A stretch of 7,883 nucleotides of DNA, from positions 1 through 7,883 of the forward strand of contig JAWXCI010000003.1 in the NCBI GenBank assembly GCA_034408895.1. Direction: 5' to 3'. This DNA comes from UBA4660 sp034408895. GTDB lineage: Bacteria > Bacteroidota > Bacteroidia > Flavobacteriales_D > Sanyastnellaceae. Every line of letters starts with the position of its first letter. Position 1 is the first letter of the stretch. The notes under the pieces were generated by a model that saw nothing but the letters and a program-made list of their open reading frames with translations, did not search any database and was not told the origin of the DNA. Both the position numbers and the translations under genes were made by a program. This document shows, piece after piece, positions 1 through 7,100 of the stretch.

Positions 1-854
1 CCGAGGAGTGCGGTGTGTGGCATCCGCAGGAGGGTGTGTTCAACGGGCACTTCCAGCCCACCGAAGCGCAAAAGGTGAAACGCATAGGCAATTTGCGGCA
101 GGGAGTTATTAAGGTATTGGAAGATGAGAAGTACAGTCCATCGCTCCAGCGCAAATACAAAGTAGCGGATATGATTACCGGTTATGGTGTAGCCGAATGT
201 GTTCGACACTATTACGATTTATGGGGAGGAGAAATTGCCGGAAAAAAAGTAGTGGTACAGGGCTGGGGAAATGTGGGTGCTGCTGCTGCTTATTACTGCG
301 CGCAGATGGGGGCATCCATAGTAGGAATTATTGATCGCGCTGGTGGAATTATTAATTCAGGTGGTTTGAATTTTCTTGAGGTGAAAAAACTTTTCCTTGA
401 CCGCGATGGCAATGCCTTGAGAGCTGATGGCCTGATGAGTTTCGATGAAGTGAATTCAAAAATATGGGACATTGCAGCCGATGTGTTTTTGCCCTGTGCG
501 TCATCTAGACTTTTGAATAAAGACCAAGTGGAACGACTCATAGCCGCAGGTGTAAAAGTGGTGAGTTGCGGAGCCAATGTGCCCTTTGCTGATAACCAGA
601 TTTTCTATGGCCCCATAGCAGAACTTGCCGATGAACACCTGAGTGTGATCCCTGACTTTATAGCCAACTGCGGCATGGCGCGCGTGTTCGCTTACCTGAT
701 GAGCGATGGTGATGTCGAGCTTACCGATGAAGGCATTTTTTCCGATACTTCCGATACCCTTAAAAAGGCATTGGAGAATGTACACGACCGCAACAAGAAC
801 AGGACAGGTATTACCCGAACTGCTTTTGAGATAGCATTGAAGAAACTGGTGTGA
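1..854 (+). CDS. Glu/Leu/Phe/Val-type amino-acid dehydrogenase, C-terminal part (5' end outside window)
   Basis: This is an NAD(P)-dependent amino-acid dehydrogenase of the glutamate/leucine/phenylalanine/valine family, which catalyses reversible oxidative deamination of an amino acid to a 2-oxo acid in the cytoplasm. The frame is open from base 3 to the TGA at 852-854 (283 residues), so the N-terminal catalytic/dimerisation domain is mostly outside the window; the GTG at 15 is internal and not a real start. The segment ADMITGYGVAEC corresponds to the ATGYGV region of the family. The dinucleotide-binding loop GWGNVG is encoded at 261-278 and is followed by the typical strand ending in IIDRAGG. 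Later segments SCGANVPFAD and IPDFIANCGMARV match the family's EGAN and IPDxxANxGG regions but are clearly diverged, in a way I associate with a Bacteroidota subgroup. The substrate cannot be assigned because the amino-acid-binding half is missing. It converges with the next gene. Confidence 0.9.
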   Translation, partial: EECGVWHPQEGVFNGHFQPTEAQKVKRIGNLRQGVIKVLEDEKYSPSLQRKYKVADMITGYGVAECVRHYYDLWGGEIAGKKVVVQGWGNVGAAAAYYCAQMGASIVGIIDRAGGIINSGGLNFLEVKKLFLDRDGNALRADGLMSFDEVNSKIWDIAADVFLPCASSRLLNKDQVERLIAAGVKVVSCGANVPFADNQIFYGPIAELADEHLSVIPDFIANCGMARVFAYLMSDGDVELTDEGIFSDTSDTLKKALENVHDRNKNRTGITRTAFEIALKKLV

Positions 855-888
855 TCAATTGGCAATAAGGATCCGATAGTTATAGGGA

Positions 889-916
889 GGCAATTAGCAA
901 AAAGCAAAAAGCATGA
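889..916. repeat. Degenerate heptanucleotide repeat array (RGCAAWW), intergenic copy
   Basis: Read in 7-base steps the sequence is ggcaatt, agcaaaa, agcaaaa, agcatga, giving four units in phase with the last one diverged. A related unit, ggcaata, lies at 861-867. The same consensus recurs at 7106-7126 and 7167-7187, about 6 kb away. The repeat unit is seen directly; its function is unknown. Confidence 0.6.
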
Positions 917-1073
917 GCAGAGTTGTCAACTGATCGTTTGCGATCGTGTTAAATGATATACTGAGACCAACTGGTTGAAACTACTTTAATTAGATTTATC
1001 AAGGGAATGAGCCTTCACAATTTTGATGATCATGACAAAAAATCAACAGTTGGTTTGTCACTCGATGTATTTG

Positions 1074-1092
1074 CAGGAAAAATTATTTCCTG
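1074..1092. other. Small perfect hairpin in convergent intergenic region
   Basis: caggaaa and tttcctg form a perfect 7-bp stem around the 5-base loop aatta. It lies between the 3' ends of two convergent genes, 62 bases beyond the stop of the minus-strand lipoprotein gene, so it could serve as a weak terminator or as a 3'-end-protecting structure. The stem is AT-rich and no clear T-run follows on either strand. A second tttcctga motif at 1131-1138 could offer alternative pairing. Confidence 0.35.
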
Positions 1093-1153
1093 AAATCCGG
1101 GCGACAATTTGAAGACTCTATTACCCGGCATTTCCTGAGCAGTGAAATTAATT

Positions 1154-1675
1154 TCAATTCTGTGCCGTAAAAACTGCGTTTGAAAGCGTGTTCATAAAGG
1201 CCTGGATTTCGGCGGGTACGGTTGAAAAATTTTGCTCAATGTGCCAGTAGCCGTGGTAGCTCCCGATCTTATATTCGAAATACATGTATTTGAAAAACTC
1301 ATTCTCAGTGCCTATAAGTCCGCTGGGCAAATCCAACATGGCCTGAGGAATGTTGTTCTTGAAAATTGCAACGAGCTGCTGATACTTCTCTGTACTCTTT
1401 TCATTAGAAAAATCTCCTGAGTAAATCTCATTGTGTATGGGATGAGTATTAGAAACAGATTCCGCAAGCCTTCCGGATTCCATGCGGAAAAACTCTACAC
1501 AGGTCTCATCATCACACCACGGAAAATCCTGCCCGAATGCAAAAAAATCGGGATAATCCTTTTCAGGGAATCCTTCGTCCTTTACACATGAAGCAGAAAG
1601 CAGAAGAGCCGTGAGCAAAGTGAATAAAAGCTTTCTAAGGCTTGAAGTCTGATGGTATCCTGAAACCTGATTCAT
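1154..1675 (-). CDS. Uncharacterised lipoprotein
   Basis: I do not recognise a characterised family. From the ATG at 1675 the product has 173 residues. It starts with a basic n-region (SSLRK), a hydrophobic stretch (LLFTLLTALLLSA) and Cys30, as in a type II signal peptide, although the lipobox LSASC has Ser at -3. The mature part holds a closely spaced Cys pair (PWCDDETC, Cys54 and Cys59) followed by EFFRMESGRL, and it ends with an aromatic-rich segment (EYKIGSYHGYWHIEQ) and an amphipathic helix. This pattern recalls small Bacteroidota lipoproteins of unknown function, but that is memory of a style, not a search result. An upstream in-frame ATG at 1765 lies 3 bases after the peroxidase stop and would give 203 residues. 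I prefer 1675 because the longer version puts about 30 residues before the signal peptide and makes a strong hairpin coding. It follows the peroxidase gene, probably co-transcribed. Confidence 0.65.
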   Translation of the reverse strand: MNQVSGYHQTSSLRKLLFTLLTALLLSASCVKDEGFPEKDYPDFFAFGQDFPWCDDETCVEFFRMESGRLAESVSNTHPIHNEIYSGDFSNEKSTEKYQQLVAIFKNNIPQAMLDLPSGLIGTENEFFKYMYFEYKIGSYHGYWHIEQNFSTVPAEIQAFMNTLSNAVFTAQN

Positions 1676-1709
1676 GTTTTTAAAATTTTTAATTGCTGGA
1701 ATGAACAAA

Positions 1710-1750
1710 GGCGCAAATACGCAGGAATATAGCCGTTGCGTAGTTGCGCC
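1710..1750 (-). terminator. Strong stem-loop just after the peroxidase stop codon (terminator or attenuator)
   Basis: On the + strand, ggcgcaaatacgca (1710-1723) and tgcgtagttgcgcc (1737-1750) are inverted repeats: a 14-position stem with a single mismatch around a 13-base loop. On the minus strand it starts 18 bases after the peroxidase TAA (1769-1771), and its 3' arm is followed by TTTGTTCATTCC, which is only moderately T-rich. It could act as an intrinsic terminator, a partial terminator lowering expression of the next gene, or an mRNA-stabilising 3' structure. It lies between the peroxidase stop and the preferred start of the next lipoprotein (1675), supporting that start. The hairpin is certain as sequence; its role is inferred. 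Confidence 0.6.
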
Positions 1751-1768
1751 CTTGTGTATGATCATGGT

Positions 1769-2929
1769 TTAATCCTGGGTCACAAACGGGTCTGAAAATT
1801 TTGGATCTGTAGCAAGGCTTTCATCACTCATAGTATTGAGGAAAGCCATCAAGGCCTGTTTCTCATAGTTGCTGAGGTTCATGCGCAATGCTACAACTCC
1901 GTTTTCGCCTGTAGCACTCGGATCCTCTTCACCCTCAATAATGAAGTTTCCGTTCCACCCCTCGCGCAGGGAAAATGACAGTTGGCTATGAGGAACAATG
2001 CCTGTGCTGTAGAAGTCAATCACATCTTCCAGCTTGCTGAACCGGCCATCGTGCATGTAAGGAGCGGTGAGTCCAACATTCCTGAGAGAAGGAACTTTGA
2101 ACCATCCATCCATGGCCTGCCCAGTGTTCCAATCGGTGCCGGGTGTGCCGTTATCCACATAATCTTCTTCAAGACCAATGTTCTGCGAAAAACTTCCCCA
2201 ACCGAATGCACTTTCGCCCACATGACAGCCGGCACATGGTAACTCCATTTGAAAAAGATTTTTTCCAGCCAACTCAAGTTCTGTAAAGTTCTGGTAATTA
2301 TTCTCCACTCCTTCATCGAATTTGGAAGCCACGCTCACGATAGATCCAACAAAGTTGGAAAGTGCATCCCCAATTTTTTCTGATGTAACTCCTTCATCTC
2401 CGAAAGCATTCTGAAAAAGCTCCTTGTAATAAGAAAGACCTTCCACTTTAGCGGCCATGTAACCAGGTTCTTCAAGACCCATTTCGATGTGGTTGGCGAT
2501 AGGTTGGGTAACCATTTGATGTAGATTGCTCTCGCGCATATCCCAGAAGTAGGATGTCTGCAACCCAGGGTTTACAATGGAAGGGGTGTTGCGCAAGGTC
2601 AAGTTATTTTCGAACCCTTCGCTGAAAGCCGCTTGGTCTGCAAGTCCATGTTGCTGGTGGTGGCATGTGCCACAACTCACCCTGTTGTTTACTGAAAGTT
2701 GGGTGTCGTAGAACAATACGCGGCCAAGCGTTGCCTTATGATTATCAACAGTGATGTTGCCAAAGGGATTGAAGAATATTCCTTCGGGCAGTTCGTTGTA
2801 GGTATATACCTGGGAAGGCAATACAGGCATGCGCACACCAGTAGGTGTAAGAGTATTCTTCTGGCAGGCGAAGAAAATGGTGAACATTGCCAAGCCTGCA
2901 AGTGCTGAAAGAATAAATCTGGTTTTCAT
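1769..2929 (-). CDS. Di-heme cytochrome c peroxidase (CcpA/MauG family), lipoprotein
   Basis: This is a c-type di-heme peroxidase; family members usually reduce hydrogen peroxide to water with electrons from small periplasmic donors, while MauG-type members oxidise proteins. The 386-residue protein has a signal peptide ending in FFAC, with Cys22 as probable lipidation site, which suggests attachment to a membrane facing the periplasm or the surface. The two heme-binding motifs are CGTCH (residues 86-90) and CAGCH (232-236). Between them lie RNTPSI and QPIANHIEMG, typical of the family, and after the second heme come VPSLRNVGLTAPYMHDGRF and LEDVIDFYS. Met292 in PYMHDG is the likely distal ligand of the C-terminal heme, which fits a peroxidase better than MauG, where this ligand is a tyrosine. 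Length is normal and nothing is truncated. It starts 37 bases after the barrel protein gene and is probably in one operon with it. The substrate and electron donor are unknown. Confidence 0.92.
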   Translation of the reverse strand: MKTRFILSALAGLAMFTIFFACQKNTLTPTGVRMPVLPSQVYTYNELPEGIFFNPFGNITVDNHKATLGRVLFYDTQLSVNNRVSCGTCHHQQHGLADQAAFSEGFENNLTLRNTPSIVNPGLQTSYFWDMRESNLHQMVTQPIANHIEMGLEEPGYMAAKVEGLSYYKELFQNAFGDEGVTSEKIGDALSNFVGSIVSVASKFDEGVENNYQNFTELELAGKNLFQMELPCAGCHVGESAFGWGSFSQNIGLEEDYVDNGTPGTDWNTGQAMDGWFKVPSLRNVGLTAPYMHDGRFSKLEDVIDFYSTGIVPHSQLSFSLREGWNGNFIIEGEEDPSATGENGVVALRMNLSNYEKQALMAFLNTMSDESLATDPKFSDPFVTQD

Positions 2930-2966
2930 TGTGATGGGGTTTATGGTTATTGCTTAGTGTTATATC

Positions 2967-3632
2967 TTAAAATCTCCAAGTGATAAAAAGTGCAGTGGGC
3001 GGCAGGATGCTGAAACCGTAAGACTGATTCTTGTCCTCATCATTAAACTGCGGAAACTCGCTGTTTTCTTCCTTGCTTACTTCTGTGACAAGCGTAAAGT
3101 ATCCTGTAACTTCCGTTGCGAGGCTCACTCTCTTGTTCAGGTTAAATTGAGCGAAGAAAAATGGCCCCCCACCCGCATCATTCGAATCACTCTTTATTAA
3201 TGTAGTCACTTCATCGCCAAATAGGTTTACAGATACGGTTTTGGATTTAGAGCTCATATAGCCGAAAGTTGCATCCACGCCATATCTGAAACTCCATCGG
3301 GGTGATACATCAGTGTACCATACCAGCCCAAGCCTGGCACTTAGGTCGGTTTCAGTTACCCTTAACGAAGTGTTTCCGTTGTCGTCATCAGGAAATTCTT
3401 TGTCAGTGAATGTGTCGAGACCCAAACCTCCCCTCAATCCAATGCAGCCGAATTTTTTTTCTGCAATCAATATGTAAGGACTTAGAATGTCATTATCGTT
3501 ATTGTCAAAGTCCAGGTACTGGTTCACAAAGGCCGTTGCATTCAATCCAATTTCACAAAAGGTCGAGTCGTTTTGAGACAACAAATTCAACGATGCGAGG
3601 TAAATGAAGCTGCAAGTGATAAATTTTTTCAT
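2967..3632 (-). CDS. Outer-membrane beta-barrel-like protein, function unknown
   Basis: The 221-residue product begins with a clear signal peptide (MKKFITCSFIYLASLNLLS, cleavage probably near residue 19-20). The rest is built of alternating amphipathic strands separated by acidic, polar loops: GCIGLRGGLGLDTF, LSARLGLVWYTD, WSFRYGVDATFGYM, GPFFFAQFNLN, VSLATEVTGYFTLV. It ends in ALFITWRF, with the terminal phenylalanine expected of outer-membrane barrels assembled by BamA. The length would suit a small barrel of about 8 strands. I see no motif that gives a substrate or enzyme activity. It is probably the first gene of a unit with the di-heme peroxidase, since the strong terminator upstream isolates it from the acidic lipoprotein gene. 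The 114 bases between that terminator and the start should carry its promoter; the best -7 candidate I find, TAACATTG on the minus strand, has one mismatch to TAnnTTTG and lacks a good -33 element. Confidence 0.75.
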   Translation of the reverse strand: MKKFITCSFIYLASLNLLSQNDSTFCEIGLNATAFVNQYLDFDNNDNDILSPYILIAEKKFGCIGLRGGLGLDTFTDKEFPDDDNGNTSLRVTETDLSARLGLVWYTDVSPRWSFRYGVDATFGYMSSKSKTVSVNLFGDEVTTLIKSDSNDAGGGPFFFAQFNLNKRVSLATEVTGYFTLVTEVSKEENSEFPQFNDEDKNQSYGFSILPPTALFITWRF

Positions 3633-3746
3633 AGGCCTGGTTAATTCCTACATGTGTTTTGATTACGCGTTGCCAATGTTAGTTTAAAAGGGCTTGTCGG
3701 GTTAATTTTTATTCAGGTAAAATTTCAAACCCAAAAGGTGAGACAC

Positions 3747-3784
3747 AAAAAAAACCGTATTCGTTGTCTTCGAATACGGTTTTT
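3747..3784 (-). terminator. Strong intrinsic terminator after the acidic lipoprotein gene
   Basis: ccgtattcg (3755-3763) and cgaatacgg (3771-3779) form a perfect 9-bp stem with a 7-base loop, extended by an A-run on one side and a T-run on the other. On the minus strand it begins about 20 bases after the stop of the acidic lipoprotein gene and ends in a run of eight T, the classic Rho-independent form. The A/T flanks make it usable in both directions, but no + strand gene leads into it. Confidence 0.92.
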
Positions 3785-3803
3785 ATTTCTTCCGGTTAGC
3801 TAA

Positions 3804-4109
3804 TCAGTCTCCCGTTTTACGGGATTCATCACTGTCATCATCGTCATCATCCTCATCGTCATCATCATCAGTTATTCCGTCTCCGTCATCATCGCTGTCT
3901 CCATCCTCATCGGTAGGGTGATCTCCACCAAAGCTTTGGTTGTCTTCTGATTGGTTGTCCTCGTCATCATTATCAGTAATGCTTAGAGTTTTGTTGCTGA
4001 ACATTTCGTTTTCATTTTCATGGTCAGGGGGGCATTCCTCTTTATAGCAGGATGACAATACAAAAACGATAGCAAACAACGAAAATATGTTCTTCAATTT
4101 TTCTGACAT
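3804..4109 (-). CDS. Small aspartate-rich lipoprotein, function unknown
   Basis: The 101-residue product has a good lipoprotein signal (KNIFSLFAIVFVLSSC, lipobox LSSC, Cys21). The mature 81 residues are extremely acidic, with 27 Asp in all; residues 67-94 are mostly Asp (for example DGDSDDDGDGITDDDD), and only the tail SRKTGD carries basic residues. The DxDxDG spacing resembles calcium-binding loops such as those of thrombospondin type 3 repeats, so binding of calcium or another cation at the membrane or cell surface is possible but unproven; no fold can be expected from this composition. The gene has its own promoter just upstream and a strong terminator downstream, so it is a single-gene unit. 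It lies 56 bases behind the kinase gene. The purine-rich AAGGAA immediately before the ATG may aid initiation. The signal peptide and dedicated control signals argue that this is a real gene and not a low-complexity artefact. Confidence 0.8.
   Translation of the reverse strand: MSEKLKNIFSLFAIVFVLSSCYKEECPPDHENENEMFSNKTLSITDNDDEDNQSEDNQSFGGDHPTDEDGDSDDDGDGITDDDDDEDDDDDDSDESRKTGD
3826..3870. repeat. Imperfect trinucleotide (tca/tcg) tract coding poly-Asp
   Basis: This stretch on the + strand is almost entirely tcatca/tcgtca-type triplets, encoding the aspartate run on the minus strand. Such tracts can gain or lose whole triplets by slippage without shifting the frame, so the length of the acidic tail may vary between strains. 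Confidence 0.6.
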
Positions 4110-4126
4110 TTCCTTTTTAAGACGCC

Positions 4127-4158
4127 CAAAAGTATGCGTATTGAAAGCCTTTTACAAA
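4127..4158 (-). promoter_or_regulatory. Bacteroidota-type promoter of the acidic lipoprotein gene
   Basis: On the minus strand, TTTG (4158-4155) is followed after 20 bases by TACTTTTG (4134-4127), a perfect match to the -7 element TAnnTTTG of the Bacteroidota primary sigma factor with near-usual spacing to the -33 element. Transcription would start a few bases downstream, leaving a leader of roughly 10-15 bases before the ATG at 4109. It lies wholly in the gap after the kinase stop. Confidence 0.75.
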
Positions 4159-4165
4159 CTTTTCT

Positions 4166-7100
4166 TTAAATAAATTCCTGGAAATTAGCCGGTAAAATTA
4201 TCTCGACTCGCGTGCCTTCAGGAATGCCATTCTCGTTGTGCATCTGATAAGGGCCGCGCAATTCAATGTGTTGATCTGTCATTTTCTTTATCAGGTCTAT
4301 TCGCCCAATCGTTATTTCCATTCCCTTTGAAATATGGCTGTCCAACCCATTTTTATTCTTTAATGAGTTCTCGATTCCTATTCCATCATCGGTTATCACA
4401 AAATGGATGGACCCGTTGGAGCGAGTGATGTCAACCGACAATTTCCCCGGTGCTTCTTTGGGCAGGATGCCATGCCATATAGAATTTTCGAGAAAGGGCT
4501 GAAGAAGCATGGCAGGCACTTTTGTGGTATCAGTGTCCAGGTTTTCATCCACATTTATCGAGTATTCGAATTTATCCCTGAATCGCATGTGTTCCAGTTT
4601 CAGGTAGAGTTCCAGGCGCTCAATTTCATCACGCAATGTGGTGTGGTTTTCTTGAGACGAGTCGAGGTTCTTGCGAATGAGTTTTGCAAAATCGCTGAGA
4701 TAACGGTTTGCCGACAGTTTGTCCTGCCGGTTTATGTAGTATTGAATGGAATTGAGTGCATTGAAAATAAAATGGCGATTCATGCTCGAATTGAGCGATT
4801 GCTGTTCGAGCACCAGCAGTCGGGATCGTAGTTCAAATTTTTCCTTTTCATGCCGCGCAGTAATGATTTTCTTTCTTGAGTAATAAATTGCATAGGCAAT
4901 GCCCGCCACAATTAAAACTTCGAGAAAGATGAACCACGGAGTAAGCCAGTAAGGAGGCAGGACGGTGAAAGTGAATTTTTTTTCCAAACTTGTTTCACCT
5001 GATTTATTGATGGACCGTACTCTGAATGAATACTTGTCGAAAGACAGATTGCTATAAGTTGCAAATTGTGCCACCGTGGTTTTCCATTCACCGTCCATGC
5101 CTTCGAGCATGTACTGATAAGTGATATTCTCTGGATATGTGGTGGAGATACCTGAAAAGTGGAAAGTGAAGTGATTGTCCTTGTACCCAACTTCCAAATT
5201 TTTCGGCAAGCCGGTTCGGGTTTCGATAGTTGGAGTGTATTGCGTCCAGTCTACATCGTGCAGATCGAGTTGCACATTGAGAATTTCCACCACAGGCCGT
5301 GTGTGATTTTGTATTGCATCAACGGCCGGGTTGAATAGCATAACGCCCTCAGTAGTTCCGAACCAAAGAAGGCCTGCATTATCTTCAAAAACTGCGTTGA
5401 GATTCAATTCAAGGCTGCGCAGTCCGTCCTCCTCCACGTAGTGATGAAACTGGGGGGCATCCATGTTGACGTGTTGAGACACAGCCAAGCTGTATAGACC
5501 AGAGTTGGTACCCACCCATAATTTTCCACCAGAGAGTTTCAGAAAGTTGATGGCATTGCCTGAAGAGATGTTATCCACCTTTACCGGATGAAATTTCCCG
5601 GATGAAAAAACTGCAAGCCCGTTTTGCGTTCCTACCCAAATCCGGTTTTGATTATCCACTTCAACACATAGGATGGAGTTTTCAGGAAGACCATGTCGTT
5701 CAGTATAGATAACAATGTCGTCCTGGTACCACGTAACCACACCCTCTCTTGTTGCCATCCACATTTTGCCGGTTCGATCTTGGGCAAGGTCTCGAATTCT
5801 TGTTTGCGGTATGTTGGATATTTCATTGTGCAGGTCTAAAAACACATCAGGATTTCTGCTATCCCAATAGCACAATCCGTTGGCAGTCCCCACAAGCAAC
5901 AAGTCCTTGGTGGTTTCGAAAAACAAACTTAAAACGAGGCGGTCGGGTAGTCCATCTTCTTCAGTGAAATGTTTCCATTTCCCGCTATCATAAAGATACA
6001 ACCCATCGCTGGTGCCGAACCAAAGATTGCCATGACCATCGCGCAGGCTGCACCACGTTCGGTTGTTTCCGCTGAATTCACTTAAGTCAAATTTTACAAT
6101 GGTGTCATTGGCCATCCTGCAAATACCATTATCAAAAGTGGAGAACCATATAGCGCCTGTAGTGTCCTGAGTGATGGACATTACGGCATCACTGCTCAAA
6201 CCTTCACTGGTGGTAAATGCTGTAAATGCTTCCCCGGTGAATTTCAGGATACCACTGCCATAAGTAGCCAGCCAGATATTGCCTTCACAATCGACAAGTA
6301 TGTCGCGGACATCAGGAGTTTTCAAGCCATTCTTTTCCGTAAATGCTGTGAAACGTTTTCCGTCAAACTTGTAGAAACCAAAGCGGGATGCTATCCACAA
6401 TTCATCTTTCCTCCATTCCAGTTTTGTAATGGTGGAGGCATCCAACCCTGATTCTTTTCCAAAAAAAAGCGTATCGTTCTCGCTGATTCGCACAAGTCCC
6501 CTGCCTTTAGTTGCAATGAACTTTTCCTTGTTACGGTTTACAAAATCAAAAACTGCCACGTCATCTCCAACGGGCCTATAAATTTCCGAGAACGAGTTCG
6601 AGTGCTGTTCACTATACACCGCTTCTTTTGTTACTACCACCAATTCATTATTGGAAATAGCCATTTGTTTCACTGAAGATTTCGCAAACGGAAAATTGCC
6701 GTCAGGAAATTTCATCACATCATTTTGAAAAATCACAAGCCCGTCATCGGTCCCAATCCAGTACTCACCTTTCCCTCTTTCGATAATGCAGTTGACAGAA
6801 GATTCTTCAAATCCTTTAGGCAAAGAGAAACTGCGGATTCCGATGGCATTGTAAAATGAAATACTACCCACTGTTCCTATCACTAACTCGCCCGAGGTGG
6901 TGGCCCCAATACAATTTACCTGGTTGTTAAGCAAGCCATCCTGGCGATCAAAATTTACAAAGTCGCGTCCATCGAAACGACTGAAACCACCCAGTGTTCC
7001 TGCCCAGATAAAACCGCAACTATCCTGGAAAAGACATCGCACCTGCGATTGCGGTAAGCCTTCTTTTGTGCTGTATTGAATAAAAGTGTGTTGCTGGGCT

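Larger units (their letters stand above)
855..1153. other. Intergenic region between convergent genes, no gene seen
   Basis: This region separates the convergent dehydrogenase and lipoprotein genes. I see no credible reading frame, tRNA or promoter in it. It contains an array of degenerate 7-base repeats near its left end and a 7-bp hairpin near its right end, both listed separately. Neither gene has a textbook terminator with a T-run here. A CCGGG/CCCGG pair (1097-1101 and 1124-1128) with a long loop could add weak structure. Confidence 0.6.

Noticed and set aside
932..945. gatcg-tttg-cgatc hairpin after the dehydrogenase gene
   Set aside because: The stem is only 5 bp and no T-run follows, so it is not a convincing terminator or RNA.
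1676..1765. Longer start for the terminal lipoprotein (ATG at 1765, 3 bases after the peroxidase stop)
   Set aside because: It adds 30 residues before a clear signal peptide and makes the strong hairpin coding. It is kept only as an alternative.
3811..3823. cccgt-ttt-acggg hairpin near the 3' end of the acidic lipoprotein gene
   Set aside because: It is a short stem within coding sequence (RKTGD codons), and the much stronger terminator just downstream explains transcript ending.
3805..3915. CRISPR-like or structural repeat from the repeated tca/tcg triplets
   Set aside because: There are no spacers or fixed-length repeats. It is a poly-Asp codon tract in frame with a lipoprotein gene.
4403..4831. 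142-codon open frame on the + strand opposite the kinase domain
   Set aside because: It lies wholly antisense to well-conserved kinase codons and shows no recognisable protein features, so it is a shadow frame.
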